A stretch of 22,143 bases of DNA from an uncultured Neomegalonema sp. (GTDB lineage: Bacteria; Pseudomonadota; Alphaproteobacteria; Rhodobacterales; Rhodobacteraceae): positions 1 to 22,143 of the forward strand of contig CALFWP010000091.1 in NCBI GenBank assembly GCA_937927905.1, given 5' to 3'. Below are positions 6,113 through 14,090 of the stretch, in pieces. Both the position numbers and the translations under genes were made by a program. Position 1 is the first letter of the stretch. The number at the start of each line of letters is the position of its first letter. The notes below the pieces were generated by a model. The model had not been told where the DNA came from. It was given only the letters and a program-made list of their open reading frames with translations, and did not search any database.

Positions 6113-9070
6113 TCAGGTTGCTTTTTTTCGTGACCACCAGCCGCGCTTTTTGGGTTCATTACGTGGCGGGGTTGGTGCTGCTTTAACTGATAAAGGATCC
6201 GGAGTTGCCGAAGGTTTTGCTGAGACGGGCGCTTCGCTTTGAATAGCGGTACCGGCGGATTTTTCTGTAGCTGTCAGACCCTGTTCAACAGTAATTTCTG
6301 CAATTTGGTTCTCAGTGGATATATTATTTTTTCCATTGGTTGCATCTGCATCCCCTCGGAAGGCATCAGCATTGGTTTCCACAGAAGAAGGAATATGTTG
6401 CTTTTCCGTGGTATTTACATCTGCTTGCGATTTTAAGTTCGATCTTTTACGTTTACGCTCTGTTTTCTGTTTGGAAGCTTGCTGCTTTTCATCCTGCCGT
6501 TCATTTTCTGCAGATGAGATCATGAAAAGTTCCGACATAGCATCATCAAGTGCATCACGTCCGGAAAGCATGGAAGTCGCTGCGGCCTCTGCCATCTCAC
6601 GGTTGCCGAGTTTTCCGCGTTCCGCCCGTTTGCGGTCGTTGCGCTGACCTTTCCGGCCCTTGCGAAAGGACTGCCCGCTATCAGATGAGGCGATATCTTT
6701 CTTACTACCGTAATTGAAGGGTGTAGCGTCAGATGATTGATCATGTTCATCCAAATTAATGACGCGTAGAGCCTCTGTATCGGCTGATTTTTTCTGATTT
6801 CTGCCGCCGCGTCTGCCACGCCCGCGGGACCTGTCTTCCGGTCTTTCTTCTTCCTGTTTCCGGTGGTCATTTTCAGAATAAAATTGTGTGTTGCCTGTCG
6901 CTGTATCCGGAGTGCCCGGATTTTCGTCATCACTGTAATAAGATGCTTCCTGAATAATCGCAGAAGGCGCCGCTGCACGGCGCAGAGATGCCGGCGCTTC
7001 ATCCTCTTTCAGTTTTTCCAGTGTGTAATTCGGCTGAATCAGGTGTGGATCACCTTCGATCATAATCCGCATATTATAACGGTTTTCGATCCCCGCGATC
7101 CGGTCGCGTTTGTGGTTGAGTAAGAAGTTTGCAATGCTGACTGGAGCTTTAGCGGTAATTGCGGCAAAGCGGCCTTTTACGCCTTCTTCCTCCACATCGC
7201 GCAGAATTGTCAGAGCCAGCGATTCATCCGAACGGACTAGACCGGATCCATGACAATGCGGGCATTCTGTGGTCGTAGCTTCAAGCATGCCGGGGCGCAG
7301 TCTTTGGCGTGACATTTCCATCAGGCCGAATGAGGAAATGCGTCCGATTTGCAGTCTGGCTCTATCCGTCGCAAGACGCTCTTTCATGCGCTTTTCAACA
7401 GCACGGTTATTGGAGGAGCGGTCCATATCAATGAAATCAATGACAATAAGACCGGCAAGGTCGCGCAATCGTAATTGACGGGCCACTTCATCCGCCGCTT
7501 CGAGGTTGGTATTAACTGCAGTATCCTCAATTGACCCTGCACGTGTTGAACGGCCGGAGTTCACGTCAATAGCGACAAGTGCTTCAGTTACACCAATTAC
7601 AATGTAACCACCTGACTTCAGCTGCACAATCGGATTGAACATGCCTGCGAGTTGATTTTCGATCTGATAGCGTACGAATAGCGGTGTCTGATCGCGGTAA
7701 TGTTTTACGTTCTTCTCATGCGAGGGCATCAGCATCCGCATGTAATCATGGGCCTCACGGTACCCGTCTTCTCCCTCTACGAGAATTTCATCAATATCGT
7801 TGGTGTAAAGATCGCGTATCGAGCGCTTGATCAGATTGCCTTCTTCATAAACCAGCGCCGGAGCATAGGATTGCATGGTGAAGTTGCGCACGGCATCCCA
7901 TTGCCGCAGCAGATATTCGTAATCGCGTTTGATTTCGGTCTCAGTACGTTGCGCCCCGGCGGTGCGGATGATCAATCCCATGCCTTTCGGCACTTCCATT
8001 CCGCTTGCAATCTCTTTGAGTTTTTTACGGTCAGAAAGGTGGGTTATTTTACGGGAAATACCGCCGCCGCGTGCCGTGTTAGGCATCAGAACACAGTACC
8101 GGCCTGCCAGCGACATATATGTCGTAACGGCTGCTCCCTTATTTCCGCGTTCCTCTTTGACAACCTGAATGAGCAGGATTTGTTTTTTCTTGATAACGTC
8201 CTGAATTTTATAATCGCGCAGGCGCGGTTTGCGCACGGACATAACATCATCGCGGGAATCATCACCGCCGACCTCATCAGGAATATCAGCGATTTCCTCG
8301 GCTGAGGCGGACAGCTTGTCATCAAGATCGGTTGCCATGGCAACGAATTTACCGGTTTCTCCAGCCGGTGTGTCTGCAAGCAGTTGTACCGGCGTTCCAT
8401 CGGAAAGGGTGAATTTTTGTTTTCTGCGCTTCGCAGGTTTTGCTGTTTCCGCAGCCCCTTGAGCCGCTAAGGCAGACGGATCCTGCATCAGTTGAACGCG
8501 GATTCCATCTGACAGTTTAAATTCCTGTTCAATCCCGCTGCCGTCGTCTTCGCGCAGCAAGCGGACTTTCATTCCTCCAGAAATCCGGAATTCGCGTTCA
8601 ATTATCGAACCGTCTCTTGAACGGCGGACGTCACGACCCCGAGGGCCGCTTCTTTTGTGGCGCCCGCCCCGCCGGGATCCCCGCCGACGTCCGTTGTCAT
8701 CTTTCGCATCTGTTTTGGCGTCACGGGAGCGGTGCTTTTTGTCCCGTTGTTTGCAACCCGTATCCGCATCGTTTTCGGCAGTTTCCCGCGCCATTGATGC
8801 AATCAACAAATCACGCTCGGCCTTTGGAATTTGATAGTAATCCGGATGTATTTCGCTGAATGCGAGAAACCCGTGCCGGTTTCCGCCATAATCCACAAAG
8901 GCTGCCTGTAACGAAGGCTCAACCCGCATGACTTTCGCTAAATATATATTTCCTGCGATTTGCCTTTTTGTGATCGACTCGAAGTCAAATTCCTCAAGTC
9001 GTGTACCGTCCGCAACCACCACGCGGGTTTCTTCCGCATGAGTGGCATCAATGAGCATTTTCTGAGCCAT
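6113..9070 (-). CDS. rne: Ribonuclease E (alphaproteobacterial type)
   Basis: 985-residue endoribonuclease, core of the RNA degradosome, acting in mRNA decay and in rRNA/tRNA processing. It starts with the conserved MLIDATHAEETRVVVADG. The S1 RNA-binding domain (about 36-330) is split by a long charged insertion at about 95-285. Catalytic residues are D502 and N504 (AIDVNSGRST) and D545 (IVIDFIDMD), 43 apart as in E. coli D303/D346. The zinc link is C603-P-H-C606. The C-terminal half (about 690-985) is disordered, with an arginine/glycine-rich RNA-binding patch (SRGRGRRGGRN) and a second basic region. It ends in KKRGWWSRKKAT; a C-terminal GWW motif is the PNPase docking site described for Caulobacter RNase E. 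The insertion holds three copies of a short repeat (see the repeat entry). The ribosome site is weak (GAAG) and the message has a long structured leader, suggesting post-transcriptional control. Divergent from amiC. Confidence 0.97.
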   Translation of the reverse strand: MAQKMLIDATHAEETRVVVADGTRLEEFDFESITKRQIAGNIYLAKVMRVEPSLQAAFVDYGGNRHGFLAFSEIHPDYYQIPKAERDLLIASMARETAENDADTGCKQRDKKHRSRDAKTDAKDDNGRRRGSRRGGRHKRSGPRGRDVRRSRDGSIIEREFRISGGMKVRLLREDDGSGIEQEFKLSDGIRVQLMQDPSALAAQGAAETAKPAKRRKQKFTLSDGTPVQLLADTPAGETGKFVAMATDLDDKLSASAEEIADIPDEVGGDDSRDDVMSVRKPRLRDYKIQDVIKKKQILLIQVVKEERGNKGAAVTTYMSLAGRYCVLMPNTARGGGISRKITHLSDRKKLKEIASGMEVPKGMGLIIRTAGAQRTETEIKRDYEYLLRQWDAVRNFTMQSYAPALVYEEGNLIKRSIRDLYTNDIDEILVEGEDGYREAHDYMRMLMPSHEKNVKHYRDQTPLFVRYQIENQLAGMFNPIVQLKSGGYIVIGVTEALVAIDVNSGRSTRAGSIEDTAVNTNLEAADEVARQLRLRDLAGLIVIDFIDMDRSSNNRAVEKRMKERLATDRARLQIGRISSFGLMEMSRQRLRPGMLEATTTECPHCHGSGLVRSDESLALTILRDVEEEGVKGRFAAITAKAPVSIANFLLNHKRDRIAGIENRYNMRIMIEGDPHLIQPNYTLEKLKEDEAPASLRRAAAPSAIIQEASYYSDDENPGTPDTATGNTQFYSENDHRKQEEERPEDRSRGRGRRGGRNQKKSADTEALRVINLDEHDQSSDATPFNYGSKKDIASSDSGQSFRKGRKGQRNDRKRAERGKLGNREMAEAAATSMLSGRDALDDAMSELFMISSAENERQDEKQQASKQKTERKRKRSNLKSQADVNTTEKQHIPSSVETNADAFRGDADATNGKNNISTENQIAEITVEQGLTATEKSAGTAIQSEAPVSAKPSATPDPLSVKAAPTPPRNEPKKRGWWSRKKAT
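8378..8614 (-). repeat. Triple repeat inside the RNase E S1 insertion
   Basis: Three related protein segments lie in the insertion: residues 153-172 (EREFRISGGMKVRLL core; bases 8555-8614), 176-195 (EQEFKLSDGIRVQLM core; 8486-8545) and about 216-231 (KQKFTLSDGTPVQLL core; 8378-8425). The shared pattern is acidic or basic, x, [EK], F, x, [LI], S, [DG], G, x, x, V, [RQ], L, [LM]. The first two are 23 residues apart and still alike at DNA level (both open GACGG and share ATTGAACxxGAATT). The pattern looks like a beta-hairpin unit. I know of no named domain that matches it. Confidence 0.7.
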
Positions 9071-9083
9071 GCTTCGTATTGTT

Positions 9084-9112
9084 CGGACGGCGCTAGAGCG
9101 CCGGGCGGTCCG
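9084..9112 (-). promoter_or_regulatory. Leader hairpin next to the rne start
   Basis: Outer arms CGGAC / GTCCG (9084-9088, 9108-9112) stack directly on inner arms GGCGC / GCGCC (9089-9093, 9098-9102) with a tetraloop and a five-base bulge. Thirteen bases separate it from the rne ATG, so it could hinder ribosome loading. The visible ribosome site is weak. Confidence 0.5.
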
Positions 9113-9230
9113 TTTTCCATTGGAATTTTCTGGATGACGGATCGCGGTGACGCTCTATGCGCCTCCGCCTTTCTGAAATAGTAGGATCGCGCGCTGGCAA
9201 TGGCCGCTGCGCCGTGCTGTCTGACACGAT

Positions 9231-9306
9231 GACGCCATATAGCATGGCCGGTTTTCCGCTGCTGCGCCGTGGCGGAGGAGCAAACCGGTAGCAATATTAT
9301 GGCGTC
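9231..9306 (-). promoter_or_regulatory. Large nested hairpin in the rne leader
   Basis: Three nested perfect stems: 9231-9239 with 9298-9306 (9 pairs, GACGCCATA / TATGGCGTC), 9248-9254 with 9282-9288 (7 pairs, CCGGTTT / AAACCGG) and 9255-9259 with 9272-9276 (5 pairs, TCCGC / GCGGA). Internal loops separate the outer and middle stems, and a five-base bulge lies between the middle and inner stems. Twenty-one nested pairs in 76 bases are unlikely by chance and point to a folded RNA element. Confidence 0.6.
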
Positions 9307-9375
9307 TTTGATCATTGTTTCGCCTGTAACGTGTTTTGAAACACGCAAATGAGCGCTAAACGCCCGGTTCATGGT

Positions 9376-9395
9376 ACGGGTGCCGGTGCACCCGT
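9376..9395 (-). promoter_or_regulatory. Tetraloop hairpin in the rne leader
   Basis: Perfect 8-base arms ACGGGTGC / GCACCCGT around a four-base loop. It has no following U-run, so it is not a terminator; it is one element of the leader series. A further perfect 7-base hairpin, CGTGTTT / AAACACG, lies at 9330-9345. Confidence 0.5.
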
Positions 9396-9562
9396 TATAA
9401 CTTACGGCACGTCCTGCCGGAATAATAAGGATGTGCAGTTCCCTGCCGACACCCTTAATCAGCACATGACCCCTTGGTCCGGCTGACAAAAACATCTATT
9501 GGGTAACGTATCGCATAATATTTGAAATAATACGACCGAATATTCAAGCTGCATCACAACCT

Positions 9563-9577
9563 TTAACGTTCCATTAA
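9563..9577. promoter_or_regulatory. CtrA-type box TTAA-N7-TTAA
   Basis: Reads TTAA CGTTCCA TTAA, an exact match to the full CtrA recognition pattern of alphaproteobacteria (TTAA, seven bases, TTAA). It lies in the divergent rne/amiC region, 125 bases before the chosen amiC start and close enough to the rne leader to affect either direction. An extra TTAA half-site is at 9594-9597. CtrA is the cell-cycle master regulator in Caulobacter; whether this organism has CtrA cannot be seen here. Confidence 0.5.
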
Positions 9578-9702
9578 GATAAACCGGCCTTCGTTAAGTT
9601 CCAAATGATTTTTTACGAATGTCCGGATGTAAGTCTTATGTTAGGATAAATCTTAGCTCAGCCTCCAGCAAGAGAGGCGGATATCAGATTGGGTTGGGTA
9701 TT

Positions 9703-11217
9703 ATGCGCGGAAAATGTCCGCTGTTATATGTATTACGCGTTGTATTGTCTGCTTTGATTCTGACTGTTGGCTTTTGTGTCCCCACATTTGCGTCTCAGCC
9801 TGCGGTAGAAAAAATCCGCATTCAGAATTTAAGAGGGCTGACACGTATTGTTCTGGAGACAAATGTACCGGTAGAGCCGAATCTCTTCACGATGCCGAAG
9901 CCTGATAGACTGGTTGTTGATCTGCCAGAGATTTTATGGCGCATTGCACGGCCTGAAGGAACCGTGAATAATCCGGTCGTACAGAAATACAGTTTCGGTT
10001 TGTTTCAACCCGGTGTTTCGCGCTTGGTGCTGAATTTATCCGGCCCGACACAGGTTGTCAGGCGACAGCCATCACGAGTGGGGCGATCTTATGCCTATGC
10101 CATTGATCTGGTCTTGAAGAACTCACCTGCATTACCGGTGATACCGGAAAAGCCCCGATCGCAAAATACAGGTATCATCCCATCACAGGCGACCGCATCG
10201 CCATATAGTGAGTTGCCCGTTGCTAGTACAATTGATCCGGCCAGCAAAGTGGTGTTCGGGTCGAACGGCTTTGACCCTCTGAACGCAAAATTCGATGAAC
10301 TGGGCGAGGCCATTAAATCCGTTCTTTCCGGAGTCGGAGGCAACGCGGTATCACGTCAGAACATCAAGACCAGTGATATTGAGGTTGTCGCGGTCGACAT
10401 TGAACGTATTCCTGACCTTGCCCCCGAAAAAAGCCGTCGCAGTCCTGAAAGTCGGAACGCAGGATTATACCCCGGTGACCGTCCGGAACCCGATGATATT
10501 ACGTCAACGCGCAAGCCTTTGCGTATTGTCATTGACCCCGGGCATGGTGGTCGTGATCCCGGCACCGGAACTGTAAAGGGGCACGCTGAAAAAAGCATCA
10601 ACCTTAAGTTTGCTAAGGTGCTGGCCGCTTTACTTGAATCTGACGGTAATTATGCGGTGTTTATGACGCGGGAAACGGATAAGAGCGTTAAGCTCAGTCA
10701 GCGCGTTGCGTTTGCACGTGAGAAAGATGCCGATTTATTTCTCTCAATACATGCGGATTGGAATGACAATGCCCTTGCGAAAGGATCTACAGCCTACACA
10801 CTGTCAGAGGAAGCTTCGGTAAAGGCTCTCAACAGAATTGCAAAAAAACCTGATGCTGCAGGTAAAGTTGCCGGCGTCGATTTGGCAGCGGAAAGCGCGG
10901 ATATCGCAAGACTTCTGGTTGATCTGGCACGCCGGGAAACCCAGGCGCGGTCCGTTAAATTCGCCGAGCTTATTGTCGAAGAGGTGGCCAAAGAAACCCC
11001 CGTTCTGCGCAGACCGCACAGAAAAGACAGTTTTCATGTTCTGAAGGCTCCTGATATGCCCTCGGTTCTGCTGGAACTTGGCTTTATTTCAAATGAAAGT
11101 GATCTCAAGCGTCTGACATCAGAAGCCTGGCGTCTGAAAACAGCACAAGCTGTGAAACGTGCAATCGACAGGTTTAGGTATTCGACTGCAAAATTAGATT
11201 TTTCAACAAAACGTTAA
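9703..11217 (+). CDS. amiC: N-acetylmuramoyl-L-alanine amidase (AmiC-like)
   Basis: 504 residues from the ATG at 9703. This start gives a proper Sec signal peptide: MRGK, hydrophobic core 11-26, cleavage after about 31 in TFAS. The frame is open back to an ATG at 9619, but that would place 28 polar residues before the signal. An AMIN domain (about 33-140) targets the enzyme to the septum or the Tat/Tol envelope machinery in relatives. A low-complexity linker spans about 145-265. The zinc-dependent Amidase_3 domain (about 272-490) has ligands H281 (DPGHGG), E296 (HAEKSIN) and H350 (SIHAD), and catalytic E458 (LLELGFISN). It cleaves the amide bond between MurNAc and the stem peptide, splitting septal peptidoglycan. 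PBP1A follows 126 bases downstream. No strong ribosome site is visible. Confidence 0.93.
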   Translation: MRGKCPLLYVLRVVLSALILTVGFCVPTFASQPAVEKIRIQNLRGLTRIVLETNVPVEPNLFTMPKPDRLVVDLPEILWRIARPEGTVNNPVVQKYSFGLFQPGVSRLVLNLSGPTQVVRRQPSRVGRSYAYAIDLVLKNSPALPVIPEKPRSQNTGIIPSQATASPYSELPVASTIDPASKVVFGSNGFDPLNAKFDELGEAIKSVLSGVGGNAVSRQNIKTSDIEVVAVDIERIPDLAPEKSRRSPESRNAGLYPGDRPEPDDITSTRKPLRIVIDPGHGGRDPGTGTVKGHAEKSINLKFAKVLAALLESDGNYAVFMTRETDKSVKLSQRVAFAREKDADLFLSIHADWNDNALAKGSTAYTLSEEASVKALNRIAKKPDAAGKVAGVDLAAESADIARLLVDLARRETQARSVKFAELIVEEVAKETPVLRRPHRKDSFHVLKAPDMPSVLLELGFISNESDLKRLTSEAWRLKTAQAVKRAIDRFRYSTAKLDFSTKR

Positions 11218-11343
11218 TGATAGTGATGCAGAAATGGCACGTTGTATATAAATGGCCTGGTCATGCTTGGTTTTGCCATCCTTGTTCTGAAAAAATCGTA
11301 CCCATCATAGCCATAGAAGCGCCGTCTCCGGAGTAATAGCATC

Positions 11344-14037
11344 ATGTTCCGTTTTTTTGGATTCATCTTCAGCGCGGCAGCCATGCTGTTCACTATCGGT
11401 GTGGTGATTATCGTGGGTGCTGTTTGGTGGCATGGTCAGGATCTGCCGACGGAATTTGCAGAACTTGAAGATTACACCCCTCCGGAAACGTCGATTGTCA
11501 CGGACGATGACGGAAATACTGTTGCCCGTTTTGCCAAAGAACAGCGCGCGGTTATTGAAATCGGGAATGTACCTGATCTTGTCAAAAACGCTTTTATCAG
11601 TGCTGAGGATAAAAACTTTTACGACCACAAGGGGATCGACCCCGTTGGTATCGCAAAAGCGATGGTGCGCAATGTAAATGCTTTACGGAATGGCGGCCGT
11701 TTCAGCGGCGCTTCAACGATTACACAACAGGTCGTCAAAAATATGATTTTGACGAATGACCGCACCCTGACACGTAAAATTAAAGAAGCAATTCTTGCCG
11801 TTCGCCTTGAGGGGGCATTGACCAAAGATCAGATCCTCGAAATTTACCTCAATCAGATTTATCTGGGTGCCCGCAGTTACGGTGTTGCTGCTGCTGCGCG
11901 TAATTACTTTGGCAAAGAACTGATTTACCTGGAACCGGAGGAGGCGGCGTATCTGGCTGCCTTGCCGAAAGCACCATCCGCCTTGCATCCCATACGGAAT
12001 ACAGGCGCGGCGATTGCGCGGCGCAATTATGTATTGTCAGAGATGATTGATAACGGTCATCTCGATTCCGTTGTTGCACAAGCAGCCATGGCCAAACCAT
12101 TGGCAACCCGTCAGACTCGAAAAAAGAAAGAGCGGGTGGAGGATACCTACGACTGGAGCGCAGCCTACATGATCGAGGAGGTGCGCGGACAATTGCTTGA
12201 CGCATTCAAAATCGAGGCTGTTGCGCGCGGTGAGGCGCAACCCGATGAGTTTGCGGATCGCAGACTTTATGGTGGCGGCCTGCAAATACGTACAACACTT
12301 GATGCGGAAATACAGGGGTATGCTGCGGATGCCCTACGCTACGGATTATCGCGTTATGAGCGCCGGAACGGATATCGCGGACCGATTGCGAATGTAGCAC
12401 TTGACGGAGACTGGCAACAATCTGTTGCGGAGTTGGATTTTCCCCGCGATGTGGGGTCGTGGATAGTCGGCGTTGTGCTGAAAATGACCAAAAACGATGC
12501 AACCATCGGGATAGTCGGCGAAGATAACAAGACTGTTAAGATACTGAAAAAGAACGTCGAATGGGCCCGCCGCCGTGCACCGAATGGTCTTGGTCCCAAG
12601 ATTACAAGAATTGCGCAGGTGTTTGCCCGGGGTGATGTGATTTACGTTGCCAGGCTGGATGAAGATGATCAGGAAAAAAAGGGTGAAGCGGTAGAATACG
12701 GTCTGCGTCAAATCCCGGAGGTCAATGGCGCTGTTATTGCGATGGAACCGGATACCGGACGGGTCCTGGCAATGCAGGGCGGGTTCAGCGCACAGGAAAG
12801 CGTATTTAATCGCGTTACACAGGCACAAAGACAACCGGGTTCCGCGTTTAAACCCTTTATATATGCAAGTGCTTTTGAGAACGGTTTCACGCCCGCAACT
12901 GTTGTTCTGGATGCCCCTATTACAGTGTATCAGGGTGAAGATCAGGAGTTGTGGCGACCTAAGAACTACAATGAAGGTGAATTTTTCGGCCCTATTCCGA
13001 TGCGCATCGGCCTGGAAAAATCAATCAACCTCATCACGATCCGTATCGCGCAAAGTATCGGTATGGAGAAAATCAGGGATACCGCAGTTAAATTCGGCGT
13101 TTATGACGATATGCCGCCGTTTCTGTCTTATTCGCTCGGAGCTGGTGAAACGACATTGGCGCGTATGGCTGCTGCCTATTCGATATTTGTGAATGGCGGC
13201 AAAAAAGTCGTGCCTGGTTTTATTGAGTCAATCAAAGATCGTAACGGCAACTCACTGCCTGTAGGCGCAGATTGGATTGTCGAAAATGCCCCTGCGGATC
13301 GTGAACAGCTCATAGATCCGGTTGCAGCTTATCAGACGGTTTCACTGATGGAGGGAGTCGTGCTGCGCGGTACGGCTACGCGTTTGCAATTGCTCGGCTT
13401 TCCGGTCGGCGGTAAAACCGGAACCACCAATGATGCCCGCGATGCCTGGTTTGTCGGCTTTACACCCAATCTCGTTTTCGGATGTTACATCGGTTATGAT
13501 AACCCGAAATCACTGGGCGAAAAAGCATCCGGCGGGGCGCTTTGCGGACCGGTTTTTGACCGCTTTATGAAAAATGCCATGGCGGACCGGATTCCGGAAA
13601 GCTTCGAGCCGCCGGAAGGTATTGAGCTGGTCAAGATTGACCGCAATAACGGCCTTCGCGTCGGTAACGAGGTTTTCGGGCCTGATATTATTTTCGAGGC
13701 ATTCCGTGAGGGCACAGCGCCACTTGATTATGTTGTAGATTACGGTTCCGGGATATCATATGGCACAAATATTCAGCAACAACAGCCGACCTATCTTCCC
13801 CAGGGCGCAGATAATCTCCAGCAGCAAGCTGTTGATCCCGGCGCACCGCTTATCCAGATTGACCCTGTTACCGGGCAGTTTATTGTCTCACAGGACCCCG
13901 CATTACGGGTTCAGCAGCCGGTAAACGGCTATCTTCCGCAGCAAAATCAGACAACACCTGTGGTCAATGCCCCGCAATCACCATCTGTCATTATAAATAC
14001 ACCACAAGACCTGCAGGGTGGACGCGGATTGTATTAA
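11344..14037 (+). CDS. mrcA: Class A penicillin-binding protein 1A
   Basis: 897-residue bifunctional peptidoglycan synthase. It has a short cytoplasmic N-terminus and one membrane anchor at about 4-28. The glycosyltransferase (GT51) domain spans about 55-235, with catalytic E88 in AEDKNFYDHKGID, GASTITQQVVKN (122-133), RKIKEAILAVRLE (144-156) and YLNQIYLGARSYGV (168-181). An OB-like linker covers about 340-455. The transpeptidase domain (about 460-745) has the SxxK nucleophile S500/K503 (PGSAFKP), SxN at 560-562 (KSINLITI) and KTG at 691-693 (GGKTGTTNDA). The C-terminal ~95 residues are glutamine/proline-rich and probably disordered in the periplasm. The start is supported by GGAG ten bases upstream of the ATG. 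It acts with the preceding amidase on cell-wall growth and division. A hairpin directly after the stop closes the transcript. Confidence 0.96.
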   Translation: MFRFFGFIFSAAAMLFTIGVVIIVGAVWWHGQDLPTEFAELEDYTPPETSIVTDDDGNTVARFAKEQRAVIEIGNVPDLVKNAFISAEDKNFYDHKGIDPVGIAKAMVRNVNALRNGGRFSGASTITQQVVKNMILTNDRTLTRKIKEAILAVRLEGALTKDQILEIYLNQIYLGARSYGVAAAARNYFGKELIYLEPEEAAYLAALPKAPSALHPIRNTGAAIARRNYVLSEMIDNGHLDSVVAQAAMAKPLATRQTRKKKERVEDTYDWSAAYMIEEVRGQLLDAFKIEAVARGEAQPDEFADRRLYGGGLQIRTTLDAEIQGYAADALRYGLSRYERRNGYRGPIANVALDGDWQQSVAELDFPRDVGSWIVGVVLKMTKNDATIGIVGEDNKTVKILKKNVEWARRRAPNGLGPKITRIAQVFARGDVIYVARLDEDDQEKKGEAVEYGLRQIPEVNGAVIAMEPDTGRVLAMQGGFSAQESVFNRVTQAQRQPGSAFKPFIYASAFENGFTPATVVLDAPITVYQGEDQELWRPKNYNEGEFFGPIPMRIGLEKSINLITIRIAQSIGMEKIRDTAVKFGVYDDMPPFLSYSLGAGETTLARMAAAYSIFVNGGKKVVPGFIESIKDRNGNSLPVGADWIVENAPADREQLIDPVAAYQTVSLMEGVVLRGTATRLQLLGFPVGGKTGTTNDARDAWFVGFTPNLVFGCYIGYDNPKSLGEKASGGALCGPVFDRFMKNAMADRIPESFEPPEGIELVKIDRNNGLRVGNEVFGPDIIFEAFREGTAPLDYVVDYGSGISYGTNIQQQQPTYLPQGADNLQQQAVDPGAPLIQIDPVTGQFIVSQDPALRVQQPVNGYLPQQNQTTPVVNAPQSPSVIINTPQDLQGGRGLY

Positions 14038-14079
14038 CGGATTGCTTGCTTTTCCAGCGGTAGAAAAAGCCGATCCGTT
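14036..14079. terminator. Shared terminator between convergent mrcA and the DUF815 gene
   Basis: Outer arms AACGGAT / ATCCGTT (14036-14042, 14073-14079) enclose a second stem GCTTTTC / GAAAAAGC (14048-14054, 14063-14070). The element begins within the mrcA TAA and ends 11 bases before the end of the opposite gene, so it can serve both directions. No long U-run is present. Confidence 0.6.
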
Positions 14080-14090
14080 ACAGGCCGCTA

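Larger units (their letters stand above)
9071..9500 (-). promoter_or_regulatory. Structured 5' leader of rne
   Basis: No convincing gene fills this stretch. Read on the - strand towards rne it contains a series of inverted repeats: 9431-9436/9462-9467 (6-base arms), 9405-9419 (5-base arms), 9376-9395, 9330-9345, 9231-9306 and 9084-9112, the last ending 13 bases before the start codon. Such density is far above the neighbouring gaps. RNase E is known to control its own mRNA through leader hairpins in enterobacteria; a similar role here is inference. The upstream boundary is a guess, because I could not identify a promoter with confidence. Confidence 0.5.

Noticed and set aside
8938..9495. An open frame of 185 codons on the - strand spanning the rne leader and the first 130 bases of rne.
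   Set aside because: It overlaps rne in another frame on the same strand, has no recognisable domain or ribosome site, and is explained by the structured leader.
9619..9702. A longer start for amiC at 9619.
   Set aside because: It would place 28 polar residues before the signal peptide and has no ribosome site; kept only as an alternative.
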